This document shows, one piece after another, positions 42,565 through 51,047 of a stretch of 64,000 bases of DNA (position 1 is the stretch's first letter; each line of letters begins with the position of its first letter). The DNA is from Microbacterium sp. SYP-A9085 (GTDB lineage Bacteria; Actinomycetota; Actinomycetes; Actinomycetales; Microbacteriaceae): assembly GCF_009649635.1 (NCBI RefSeq), contig NZ_WJII01000001.1:620001-684000 (forward strand), read 5' to 3'. Made by a program: the position numbers and the translations under genes. The notes beneath the pieces are model-generated. The model had not been told where the DNA came from, made no database searches, and was given only the letters and a program-made list of their open reading frames with translations.

Positions 42565-45500
42565 TCAGTCGCCCGACGAGAGGACTCGCGTGCGCCGGCG
42601 CGAGACGGCGAGCACCCATGCTCCGGCGGTCAGCAGCAGGAGCGCCGCGAGGGACCCGGCGCCGGCCGCGACCAGCGTTCCGCCCGACTCGGCCAGGCCT
42701 GACGCAGGGCCGACCGCCGCTGTCACCGTGATTCCGGCGACTGTGCTGCGCACGTGCCCGTCGGGGTCGAGGCCGTTCACCTGCACGCTGTCGACTCCGA
42801 GCGGGATGCCGTCGGGCAGCGTGAGCGTCAGTTCGAACGTCCCATCCGCCGATGCCGTCGTCTGTCCGAGCAGGACGCCCGGGCCCAACAGCCACAGATC
42901 GAGTGCGCTGTGGGGCGCGTACCCACTGCCCTGGATGCGCAGCGACCCACCCACCGGGGCGACGAGCGCTCCGTTCGACAGCGCCAGCGTCGTGCCGTTC
43001 GCGTCGCGACTCTGGAACCGCAATGTGAAGCCGCCACCGCTGACGATCCAGTCGCCCCGGAGCGTGGACGTCGTCGTCACCGGTTCGGAGAAGCCGCTCA
43101 GCGTCGACGCCGAGCGACCGGGCGACACGCTCGGTCGGTCCCCTTCGGGGCCGGTGACCGGAGCCAGCACCGGCGTGGCACGGGAGGTGCTGCTGGGCTC
43201 CCCCGGGCCGGCGTCGGTGACGGCACGCAACTGGAGCCGGTACGGCGTGCCGTTCACGAGGCCCTCAATCACGAGCGGACTCGTGGTCGTCTTCGTGTCG
43301 ATCCAGGTCGCTCCTTCGTCGAGCGAATACTGATAGCCGCTGATCGGCGAACCGCCGTCGTCCGCCGGTGCACCGAACTCGGCCACCAGCGTACGGTTCG
43401 CGACCTTCACGCTCGTGACGGTGACGGCGGTGGCGGGGCCGCGCGGTGTGGCGGTGGCGGCGGCCGCAGCGCTCACGCCGGCGGCGTTGAGCGCACCGAC
43501 GCGGAACGTCACAGGCGTGCCGTTGACGAGTCCTGTCGCGACATGTCGGGTGTCGGTCGACCCGGTGTCAGCGACGACGGTCGACCAGGACATTCCACCG
43601 TCAGTCGAGATCTCGATTCGGTAGCCGGTCACGGGCGCACCGCCGTCATCGGCGGGCGTCGGCCAGTTCAGTTCCACCCTGCCGTCACCCGGGGTCACCG
43701 TCAGCGGCGCGGGGGCATCCGCAACCGTGCGCGGTGTGATCGTCTGCGGCGTGGCAGCGGGACCCGTGCCCGCCGCGTTACGGGCGGAGACCCGGAAGTG
43801 CACGGTTGCGCCGTTGGTCAGACCGGTGGCGACGTAGTCCGTATGGGTGGGGTCGACGTCCGCCGTTGCTGTCCAGGTCTTCCCGCCGTCCCCCGACTGC
43901 TCGAGGACGTAACCGGTCAGCGGCGAGCCACCATCCGAGGCCGGTGCCGACCACGTCAGCGTTGCTCGGCGGTCACCGGCCGCGACCGCCACCGTGGCAG
44001 GGGCAGCCGGCACGGTGTACGGCGTCACCGGCGTGGTGGCAGCGCTCCACGCGCCTTGACCGTTCCCCGTGATGGCAGCGACACGAAAGATCACGGCGTC
44101 GCCGGCGTCGAGCCCGGCGATCGCGCGGGTGGTGTCGGCGGTTCCAGTGTCAGCGGTGACAGCCGTCCAGCTCACGCCGTTGTCCGTCGACCTCTCGATC
44201 GCATAGCCGGTGATCGCCGCGCCCGCCGTCCAGGACGGCGCGGTCCACGACAGTTCGGCGCTGAGCGTTCCCGCCTGTGCGACGGCGTTCGCGGTCTGCC
44301 CGGGTACCGTCGCAGGCACCTCGAGCGTCACCGTCAGCGTCCGGCGCGCCGTCTTCGCAGGGCCGTCCGCGGGTGAGAGATCGGGTGCAGAGACCTCGAA
44401 CTCGAACGTCTCGTGATCGGCGGTTTGCCGTGCATCGACCGCATCGTCCTTCGGCACGAACGCGTAACGCCCGGTCACCGTGTCGAGATACAGGGTGCCG
44501 TACGTACCCCTCTTTTCCCGGGTGTATGTGATCCCGCCGATCGTGGTCGTCGCCGCAGTGCCTCCGACGATGCTGGTGGTGATCGGGCTGTCGGGGTCGC
44601 TCGCATCGAGCGTGCCGGTCGTCGTGACGTACGTCTGTGCACCCTCGGTGTTCGTGAGGGTGATCGGGGCGACGGACGCGAGGACGGGGGCGTCGTCAAC
44701 CGGCGTGATCGAGACGGGGATGCTGCTGGCCGCAGACACCGCGCCGTCGGAGTCCGCCACGGTCACCGTGATGGTGCGGGACGTGGCCGGGTCATCCGAC
44801 GCATTCGCGTACTGCAGCTTGCCCGCGATGTGCGCGACGACAGCATCGTTCACCTTCGTGCCGTAGACCCTCACGTTATCGATGAGCAGCGTGGCTCCGG
44901 CCTTCTTGCCACAGGTGAAGTCCTGTGTGCCGCCCACGAACACGAAGCGATATGACCCGTTCGCAGGGATCGTCGTCTCCTTTGTTACGAAGGCGTTGAC
45001 CTCGTTGCCGCCGGTGGCGTCCAGCACCGGCGTCTGCGTACCGGTGGCGGTGTTCAGGATGTACCCGTAGACATGGAAGTTGTCGCCGGACTGGAACGCC
45101 CGCCAATCGAAGTAGATCTTGTCGTTGTGCGAGGCGTCGAACGGATCGCTGTACACGGCGGGCCCGTGCACGACATCACAACCCTCGGCCGTGGTCATCG
45201 CCGAGGTCAGCTCGAGGCTCGCAGCGCCGTCGCTCGCGGTCGTCTTGTTCAGCTTGATCGTGTACGTGGCGCCGCTCTGCGGTGGTGTGTCGTCGTCCGC
45301 CGGTGCCGCGTACTGCCCGTTTCCGGCGAGGCCGGCGTACGTGCTCTGGTCCTGGGCGATGTATCCGGCGATATTGGTGACGCCGAGGTCGATCCGGCCC
45401 TGAAGCATCGTCCAACCCGTGATCGTCGCTCCTTCTTCGAAGCTGGGGTTCGTGAACGGGCTGACGAAGTTGATCCGCAGGGCACCATTGCCCCCTGAGC

Positions 45501-45903
45501 GCGTGCTGTCGACACTGCCGATGATGTCGGCGGCCGACCCGTCGCCGAGATAGACGGTGTCACCCACGATCGTCACCGCGCCAGCCTCCGTATCAGGCTC
45601 CGTCGCAGTGACCAGCGAGAGGGTCTCGTGGGCGGTGCCGCCGGCGACGCCGAAATCAATGTATCCGCCGCCGTACTGGGTACCGCCGGTGAACGTCACG
45701 TGCTCGCCGACCCGAACCGGAGCCGCCTGCTCCACATACGCGACCGGAGCGTCCGGAGTGGAGACGGTCGGCGGCGCGGCGAACGCGGCGATCGGCTGAG
45801 CGGCGAGGACGACAGCGCACACCGCGCCGCCCGACGCGAGCTGCGCAAGACGACGACGTCGCGTGCCGGACGATGTGTGCGTGGCGGTGAAAGGCAATGC
45901 CAT
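42565..45903 (-). CDS. Large secreted fibronectin-III surface protein with LAESGG sorting-like signal
   Basis: The 1112-residue product has an export signal (RRRRLAQLASGG, then CAVVLAAQPIAAFAA) and an N-terminal region (about 45-390) with NPSFEEG...GWTMLQGRIDL, likely a carbohydrate- or ligand-binding beta-sandwich. A cadherin/VCBS-type block follows (about 410-520, GTLDASDPDSPITTS, FVPKDDAVDA). Then come four fibronectin type III repeats (about 528-625, 629-725, 729-822, 826-905), each with a SWTAP/DDGG...GY pattern. A final beta domain precedes LAESGG near residue 1069, a hydrophobic helix and the positive tail SRRRTRVLSSGD. This is the layout of a sortase substrate; the site is an LAxTG variant. 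The ATG at 45903 gives the cleanest signal. It is divergent from the LuxR gene. Function is likely adhesion or cell-surface binding. Confidence 0.85.
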   Translation of the reverse strand: MALPFTATHTSSGTRRRRLAQLASGGAVCAVVLAAQPIAAFAAPPTVSTPDAPVAYVEQAAPVRVGEHVTFTGGTQYGGGYIDFGVAGGTAHETLSLVTATEPDTEAGAVTIVGDTVYLGDGSAADIIGSVDSTRSGGNGALRINFVSPFTNPSFEEGATITGWTMLQGRIDLGVTNIAGYIAQDQSTYAGLAGNGQYAAPADDDTPPQSGATYTIKLNKTTASDGAASLELTSAMTTAEGCDVVHGPAVYSDPFDASHNDKIYFDWRAFQSGDNFHVYGYILNTATGTQTPVLDATGGNEVNAFVTKETTIPANGSYRFVFVGGTQDFTCGKKAGATLLIDNVRVYGTKVNDAVVAHIAGKLQYANASDDPATSRTITVTVADSDGAVSAASSIPVSITPVDDAPVLASVAPITLTNTEGAQTYVTTTGTLDASDPDSPITTSIVGGTAATTTIGGITYTREKRGTYGTLYLDTVTGRYAFVPKDDAVDARQTADHETFEFEVSAPDLSPADGPAKTARRTLTVTLEVPATVPGQTANAVAQAGTLSAELSWTAPSWTAGAAITGYAIERSTDNGVSWTAVTADTGTADTTRAIAGLDAGDAVIFRVAAITGNGQGAWSAATTPVTPYTVPAAPATVAVAAGDRRATLTWSAPASDGGSPLTGYVLEQSGDGGKTWTATADVDPTHTDYVATGLTNGATVHFRVSARNAAGTGPAATPQTITPRTVADAPAPLTVTPGDGRVELNWPTPADDGGAPVTGYRIEISTDGGMSWSTVVADTGSTDTRHVATGLVNGTPVTFRVGALNAAGVSAAAAATATPRGPATAVTVTSVKVANRTLVAEFGAPADDGGSPISGYQYSLDEGATWIDTKTTTSPLVIEGLVNGTPYRLQLRAVTDAGPGEPSSTSRATPVLAPVTGPEGDRPSVSPGRSASTLSGFSEPVTTTSTLRGDWIVSGGGFTLRFQSRDANGTTLALSNGALVAPVGGSLRIQGSGYAPHSALDLWLLGPGVLLGQTTASADGTFELTLTLPDGIPLGVDSVQVNGLDPDGHVRSTVAGITVTAAVGPASGLAESGGTLVAAGAGSLAALLLLTAGAWVLAVSRRRTRVLSSGD

Positions 45904-46131
45904 GGTGGGCGACACTCTCTCGGGTAGGGAGCGGAACGAGCCAGGTTGTGGGGCACCTTGACCGCCCAGGATGCGGGTCCTCTGGGCGCGCCCACCCTAC
46001 CTATTCGAGCCGGCTTCTGAGACATTCCTCATCGACACGTCACCCCGCGCCTCACCCGTTCGAGTGGCGAGACCCGCCGCCAGTGGAGGGTCCCGCGCGC
46101 GCGCGATGGTGCATGGTACGTTCCCGAGAAG

Positions 46132-48705
46132 GTGCCTGATGCGGGGATGGGCGCCGGGATGGGTTTGGGGAGTTCATCGTTCATGGGGATCGAGCCGGCT
46201 GACATGTCGCTGCCGCGGGTGCCCGCCGGGGTCATTTCACGTCGCCGGGTGCTCGCGCTGCTCGACGAGCGCGTGCCGCTCACGGTCGTGCGGGCAGCGT
46301 GCGGAATGGGAAAGACGGTCGTCCTCCGCGAGTGGGCGCTGCACACGGACGATCGGGTCGTCTGGATCACCGCGGACCCGAACCGCTCCGATAGTCGCGC
46401 ACTGGCGGGAGCGATCCTCAACCACTGCCGCCGGGATCACGACGGCAACGGTGTGGAACCCGCGAGCTGGTCCGAGGTGAGTGCCTGCCTCGCGGATTCG
46501 AGCAGGCCTACAACGGTCGTCGTCGATGATGCCGCCGTGCTGAAGCCAGGGGCGCTCCTCGACCTCTGCGCGGTCGTCGCGACCGAACCCACATTGCATG
46601 TCATCGTCGCGACGAATCAGCGGACGGTCCTCGACGGCGACGGAGTCGCCCTTCTGCTGGACCGCAAGATCATCGGTCCCACGCAGCTGTTGTTCGATCG
46701 GGCCGAGGTCCGCCGCCTCCTGCGCACCAATCCACGCACCGCGCAGGAGGTCCTCGCAGCGACGAACGGGTTTCCCGCGGCGATCCATGCGCTTGCCAAG
46801 CGTGGGCTGCCCCAGGACGAAGAGTCCATCGCGGCCGTGGCGGCCGCGGCCGTCGAAGACTACGTGCGGTTCCGCCTTGTCCGCTTCGGCCATGACAGAG
46901 GCGTCTTGAATACCCTCGTCAAGATCAGCTTCATGAGTGCCGTCGATGCTGAACTCGCGTGCGAACTCAGCGGGGATCCGCACGCGGCCGATGCGCTCAA
47001 GGGTGCCGAAATCTACGGGTTCGGGTCGTGGACGGAGGATCCGCACGGGCCGCGTTTCCGATTCACACCTTTCGCGCTCGTGCTTCTGCGTCGCGAACTC
47101 ATGAACCGGTATCCGCAGGATGTGCACCGCATGCGCAAGGCAGGGTCCGCCTGGCTGCTTCGCAACGGCGATCCCGTCGAGGCACTGCGCCTGGCCGTCG
47201 ATGGCGACGACCTGGGCCTAGCCCGAGAAGTGGTCACGTCGTCATGGCACAGACTCCTCGATCATGCGCCGACAGTACGAAAGATCCTCGACCCGGTTCC
47301 CCTGTCACGGTTGCGCGACGAACCTCTCGTCATGATCCTTCTCGGCATGTCGTACACCGCTTCCCAGACGCGTCGGGCGCACGGACTCCAGACCCTGCGC
47401 GTCGCGCTGATGGCTGCCAAGTCGCAGTCGGCAGCGTCGACCGGGTTCGAGCGGCTCATCCGCCTCGTCTTCGAGAGCAGTGCGCTGCGCGTCCTGCAGG
47501 TGCACGACCGCGCGGCCGCCCTCGCCGAACAGGCGCTCCAGTTGCTGCTGCGATCGTTTGACATCGAGAAGGAGTCCAACGCCGCTCAGGTGCCGCTCAT
47601 ATCCGCGCAACTCGGCACGTCGCTGTACTACGGCGGGAAGCCGCGTCGCGCCATTGACTGCTTGACCTACGGCACCGCGATTCTCGGCGTCCGACATGAG
47701 AACGCCATCGACAACCTCTCCATGCTCAGTGGGATACACGCCCTCAATGGTGACCTCCCCGAAGCGCGCCACTGCGTGGACCTGATCCGCTCCGGACGCT
47801 GGGACCGCACCCGCCTGAACGGCACCCACGGGATGTTCTACCGGTTAGCGGAGTCCCTGCTCGCCCTCGAAGAGTCCGATACCGCCGGTGCCGTCCACCA
47901 CATTGCCGCGTTCGAGCAACAACGTGCGACCAGCGAGCATTGGCCGGCAATGGCTGCGGTCGAGGCCCTGGTGTCTTTGTGCCAGGGGCAAGCGGCCATG
48001 GGGGAGTCGAGGCTGGAATCGCTCGTGCAACTGCACGGCGGCGAGGGAGTCCGCGACGATGCGATCCGGCCGCTGCGTCGCGTACGGTCTCTGCTGGCTC
48101 TCGCCCAGGGTCGCATGGAAGCCTCGAAGTCGTTTCTCGATGGGCACACGCCCGAAGACCGCCATGCCACCCGCGTCGACCGCGCACGTGTCGCCCTGGC
48201 CGAAAACCGTCCACGGGACGCGCTGCAGATTCTCGGCCGGGGCGACGGCTCCACCGCAACGTCGCGAGTGAAGGCCGAGGCCACGGCGATCCGGACGGCT
48301 GCCATGCTGCGCATCGGAAGCATCCGTGCCGCGCGTCACGAGGCTCAGAATCTCGGTGCCCTTCTCCACGATCGCGGGCTTCGGATGCCCCTCGCGCTCC
48401 TCCCGCCGGCGGATGTGCACCCCGTACACGACATCCTCCGCAGCGAAACGCCCTACGAGATCGATGCAGTCGAATCGGTGCTGCACGAGTCATTGGCCAG
48501 CGCACCACTGACCGACCGCGAACGCGTGGTGCTGAAGGAGCTCGCGTCCGACAAGTCTCTGACGATGGTTGCGGGCGGACTCGGGGTGTCGCATAACACG
48601 GTGAAGACACACGTCAAGAGCATCTATCGAAAGCTTGAGGTCTCCACGCGCGAAGAGGCCGTCGCGGTCGCGGTCGCCCGCCTCCTGATGTCGGACAAGT
48701 ACTGA
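46132..48705 (+). CDS. STAND-ATPase/LuxR-type transcriptional regulator (MalT-like)
   Basis: The 857-residue regulator has an ATP-binding P-loop (ACGMGKTVVLREWA near residue 60), TPR-like helical repeats in the centre (for example AARLALEQ-type pairs and LALEESDTAGAVHHIAAFEQQ), and a C-terminal LuxR helix-turn-helix (LTDRERVVLKELASDKSLTMVAGGLGVSHNTVKTHVKSIYRKLEV). Such proteins are activators that respond to a ligand or metabolite. It lies divergent from the surface protein and probably controls it. The GTG at 46132 is used here, but ATGs at 46147, 46159 and 46183 are in frame. A TACGTT box ends nine bases before the GTG. Confidence 0.87.
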   Translation: MPDAGMGAGMGLGSSSFMGIEPADMSLPRVPAGVISRRRVLALLDERVPLTVVRAACGMGKTVVLREWALHTDDRVVWITADPNRSDSRALAGAILNHCRRDHDGNGVEPASWSEVSACLADSSRPTTVVVDDAAVLKPGALLDLCAVVATEPTLHVIVATNQRTVLDGDGVALLLDRKIIGPTQLLFDRAEVRRLLRTNPRTAQEVLAATNGFPAAIHALAKRGLPQDEESIAAVAAAAVEDYVRFRLVRFGHDRGVLNTLVKISFMSAVDAELACELSGDPHAADALKGAEIYGFGSWTEDPHGPRFRFTPFALVLLRRELMNRYPQDVHRMRKAGSAWLLRNGDPVEALRLAVDGDDLGLAREVVTSSWHRLLDHAPTVRKILDPVPLSRLRDEPLVMILLGMSYTASQTRRAHGLQTLRVALMAAKSQSAASTGFERLIRLVFESSALRVLQVHDRAAALAEQALQLLLRSFDIEKESNAAQVPLISAQLGTSLYYGGKPRRAIDCLTYGTAILGVRHENAIDNLSMLSGIHALNGDLPEARHCVDLIRSGRWDRTRLNGTHGMFYRLAESLLALEESDTAGAVHHIAAFEQQRATSEHWPAMAAVEALVSLCQGQAAMGESRLESLVQLHGGEGVRDDAIRPLRRVRSLLALAQGRMEASKSFLDGHTPEDRHATRVDRARVALAENRPRDALQILGRGDGSTATSRVKAEATAIRTAAMLRIGSIRAARHEAQNLGALLHDRGLRMPLALLPPADVHPVHDILRSETPYEIDAVESVLHESLASAPLTDRERVVLKELASDKSLTMVAGGLGVSHNTVKTHVKSIYRKLEVSTREEAVAVAVARLLMSDKY

Positions 48706-48741
48706 CCCGCATCGGACTCCGGCCCAGCGAACGCTCCGTCG

Positions 48742-49390
48742 GTGCAGGCGTCGGCGATGTCCTCGGCGAGACCCGGGCCGATGAATCGTACCTGGCGGCG
48801 GACGGATGTCGGGGGCCACTCTTTCCGCGTGGTCGACGAGCCGTGGCCCGGCGGAACCCGGCCTCCGGTCGTGCTCGTGCACAGGATCGGGCGTCGCACC
48901 GATACCTGTCCCGGCTGCACCACGCCCTGGAACGGCGGGACCCCGCGTGGTTGATCGATGTTCCGGGCCACGGTGGGGTTCCCGCGCCGCCGCACGACGT
49001 CGACGTCGCAGAACCCGGTGACGGATGCCGCGCACCGCACGCTTCCCGCCCAGTTCCGCGCACTCGCGGTGGAGACCCTGCTCGAGTCCTGGACGGCCAA
49101 CGGCCTCGTCTTCGCCGACTACGTCCGGTGCGGACCGTCGTGGTATCTCACCCAGGCGCGCCATATGGTGTCGTACCGACTGGAGGAGCGCGTGCCGCTG
49201 CTCGTGATGCCGCTGCTCGTGATCCGCGGCTCGCACGACCCGATCGCGGGGCGGCCCTGGTGTCGCCTGCTCCGCAACAGCGCACGCCAGGGAGCACTCG
49301 TGGAGATCCCGCGCCGCCACCACGTCGTCCAGCAGACCGCCCCGCGCGCGGTGTGCGCCGCCATCCAGGCGCTGGCGGTGCCCGAAGAAA
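48742..49390 (+). pseudogene. Broken alpha/beta-hydrolase gene
   Basis: Parts of one alpha/beta-hydrolase are readable in three different frames, in order. About 48790-48895 reads FRVVDEPWPGGTRPPVVLVHRIG (strand beta-3 and oxyanion HG-like motif, HxIG instead of HGIG). About 48890-49005 in the next frame reads SHRYLSRLHHALERRDPAWLIDVPGHGGVPAPP. About 49010-49390 in the third reads AHRTLPAQFRALAVETLLESW, PLLVIRGSHDPIAG and a C-terminal IPRRHHVVQQTAP. Frame changes occur near 48890 and 49010. The segment that should carry the GxSxG nucleophile between the second and third parts is missing, so there is also an internal deletion. The final frame runs without a stop into the tRNA gene. This is a decaying remnant. 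Confidence 0.75.
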
Positions 49391-49414
49391 ATGAAAAGGG
49401 CCCCGTCGGGACCC
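49388..49414 (-). terminator. Rho-independent terminator of tRNA-Leu
   Basis: On the minus strand GGGTCCC, GAC, GGGGCCC forms a 7-bp stem (one G-U pair) directly followed by TTTTCATTTT. It lies 13 bases after the tRNA 3' end, inside the remnant hydrolase gene on the other strand. Best classical terminator in the window. Confidence 0.82.
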
Positions 49415-49426
49415 ATTTTCACATCG

Positions 49427-49510
49427 TGCGCGAGGGGGGAGTTGAACCCCCACGCCCTTTCGGGCACTGGCACCTGAAGCCAGCGCGTCTGCCTATTCCG
49501 CCACTCGCGC
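49427..49510 (-). tRNA. leuT: tRNA-Leu(CAG)
   Basis: This 84-base class II tRNA reads from 49510 to 49427 on the minus strand. Acceptor arms GCGCGAG and CTCGCGC pair over seven bases with discriminator A; the anticodon arm is CTGGC-TTCAGGT-GCCAG (anticodon CAG); the long variable arm is TGCCCGAAAGGGCG; the T arm is GGGGG-TTCAACT-CCCCC. No CCA is encoded. It sits upstream of fhaA, the same neighbour as in mycobacteria, where leuT is next to fhaA. Confidence 0.95.
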
Positions 49511-49782
49511 GAGACGGGTCGCCCCGAACTCAACTTGTCGAGGATAGCACGGTTCGCACCGCACTCCGGGTCCTGTCCCACATGATGCGGGGTCGCCGGA
49601 ACGCATCCCGCACGGTGTGAGACTCGCCCCCCACCGTGTCCGGAAGGTGTGACATCCGCCGCCCGGATGCCGCCGTTTCTGCGACCACCGGCCCGAGACC
49701 CAGGGCCGCGGACGCCGAATCCACCGCGTCCTCAGCCGGGGCAACTAGCATGTAGCCACAATCAGCCTGCCTGAGGAGTTGT
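49511..49782. other. Intergenic region between tRNA-Leu and fhaA
   Basis: A minus-strand TATCCT (49547-49542) is a possible -10 box for the tRNA gene, and TAGCAT (49746-49751) for fhaA, which would leave a leader of about 25 bases holding GAGGAG. I see no gene in this stretch. Confidence 0.4.
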
Positions 49783-50520
49783 GTGGGACTACTTGACAGC
49801 TTCGAGAAGGGGCTCGAACGCGCCGTGAACGGCGCCTTCGCGCGCACCTTCCGCAGCGGCATCCAGCCCGTCGAGATCGCCGCCGCCCTGCGCAGCGAAC
49901 TCGATAAGAAGGCTGCGGTGGTCTCCCGGGACCGCATCCTGGTGCCGAACACCCTCACGGTGCACCTCGCACCCGCCGACGACGAGAAGATGGCGGCGAT
50001 CGGGCCGGCGCTGGTGGGCGAGCTCACCGAGATTGTGCGCACGCACGCGGCATCCCAGCACTACTCCTTCGCCGGCCCCGTCGCCGTCACGCTGCGACGC
50101 GACGACGGCCTGTCCACCGGCACTCTGCGCGTGGACTCGACCACCGCGGAGGGCACGGTATCGTGGCGCGGCGTCGTCGACATCGCCGGCACCCGGCATC
50201 CACTGGCAAAGGGCCGCACCGTCATCGGCCGCGGCGGCGACGCCGACATCACGGTCGCCGACTCCGGCACGAGTCGCAAGCACGTCGAGATCCTCTGGGA
50301 CGGCGAGCGCGCGATGGTGCGCGACCTCGGCTCCACGAACGGCACGAAGCTGGACGGCCAGCGCATCGACCAGGCCCCGCTCCCGCCGGACTCGACGGTC
50401 TCCATCGGACGCACCGAGATCGTCTTCCGAGTGGTGCCGCAGGCGGCGCCCCCCGCCCCGAAGACGTCGGCCGCGGATGCCGCGACCCGGCTGTTCGACC
50501 GGGGAGGCGGATCGCTGTGA
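49783..50520 (+). CDS. fhaA: FHA-domain protein FhaA
   Basis: The 245-residue product has an N-terminal FhaA-specific domain (DUF3662; GLLDSFEKGLERAVNGAFARTF, residues 1-110) and a C-terminal FHA domain (about 140-235) with phosphothreonine-binding GRGGDADITV, SRKHVEI and STNGTKLDG. It binds phosphorylated PknA/PknB targets and controls cell-wall growth. The GTG at 49783 has GAGGAG four bases upstream. It overlaps fhaB by GTGA and starts the FhaA-FhaB-PstP-RodA-PbpA-PknA operon. Confidence 0.94.
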   Translation: MGLLDSFEKGLERAVNGAFARTFRSGIQPVEIAAALRSELDKKAAVVSRDRILVPNTLTVHLAPADDEKMAAIGPALVGELTEIVRTHAASQHYSFAGPVAVTLRRDDGLSTGTLRVDSTTAEGTVSWRGVVDIAGTRHPLAKGRTVIGRGGDADITVADSGTSRKHVEILWDGERAMVRDLGSTNGTKLDGQRIDQAPLPPDSTVSIGRTEIVFRVVPQAAPPAPKTSAADAATRLFDRGGGSL

Positions 50521-51035
50521 GCGAGCTCACGCTCCTGCTCCTGCGCATCGGGTTCCTGGTCCTGATGTGGTTCTTCGTGTTCGCCGTCGTCTACTCGCTG
50601 CGCGCCGACCTGTTCGGGGTGAAGGTGCGCCGGATGCCCGAGCCCGCCCCGGCCGCGGCATCCCCCGCCCCGGTCGCCGGCCCCTCCGACGCGACCATGC
50701 CGGTGCATTCGGTCAAGGCCCCCGCCGGCGCCGCCACCACGCAGACGGTCTCGCGGATAGTGATCACCACCGGGCCGAAGGCAGGACTCGAGCTGCCCTT
50801 GGGCACCGAGCCGCTGACGATCGGCCGGTCCAGCGAATCCGGGCTCGTCATCCGCGACGACTACACCTCCAGCCACCACGCCCGCCTGGTCTTGTGGGGC
50901 GACACGTGGATGATCCAGGACCTCGACTCGACGAACGGCACCTGGCACGACGACCAGCGCGTCAGCGCTCCCGTGCCGGTGACCGTCGGCGCACCCATCC
51001 GCGTGGGCGCGACGACGTTCGAGTTGAGGAAGTAG
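50517..51035 (+). CDS. fhaB: FHA-domain membrane protein FhaB (FipA)
   Basis: The 172-residue protein has one N-terminal membrane helix (LLLLRIGFLVLMWFFVFAVVYSL), a proline/alanine linker, and a C-terminal FHA domain with IGRSSESGLVI, SSHHARLVLW and STNGTWHDD. It brings phosphorylated partners to the divisome. Starts with GTG at 50517, four bases inside fhaA. Confidence 0.93.
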   Translation: MSELTLLLLRIGFLVLMWFFVFAVVYSLRADLFGVKVRRMPEPAPAAASPAPVAGPSDATMPVHSVKAPAGAATTQTVSRIVITTGPKAGLELPLGTEPLTIGRSSESGLVIRDDYTSSHHARLVLWGDTWMIQDLDSTNGTWHDDQRVSAPVPVTVGAPIRVGATTFELRK

Positions 51036-51047
51036 GCGTCCGCCGCG

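Noticed and set aside
48490..49581. Minus-strand open frame over the hydrolase remnant
   Set aside because: It runs through the tRNA gene and into the LuxR gene without motif support.
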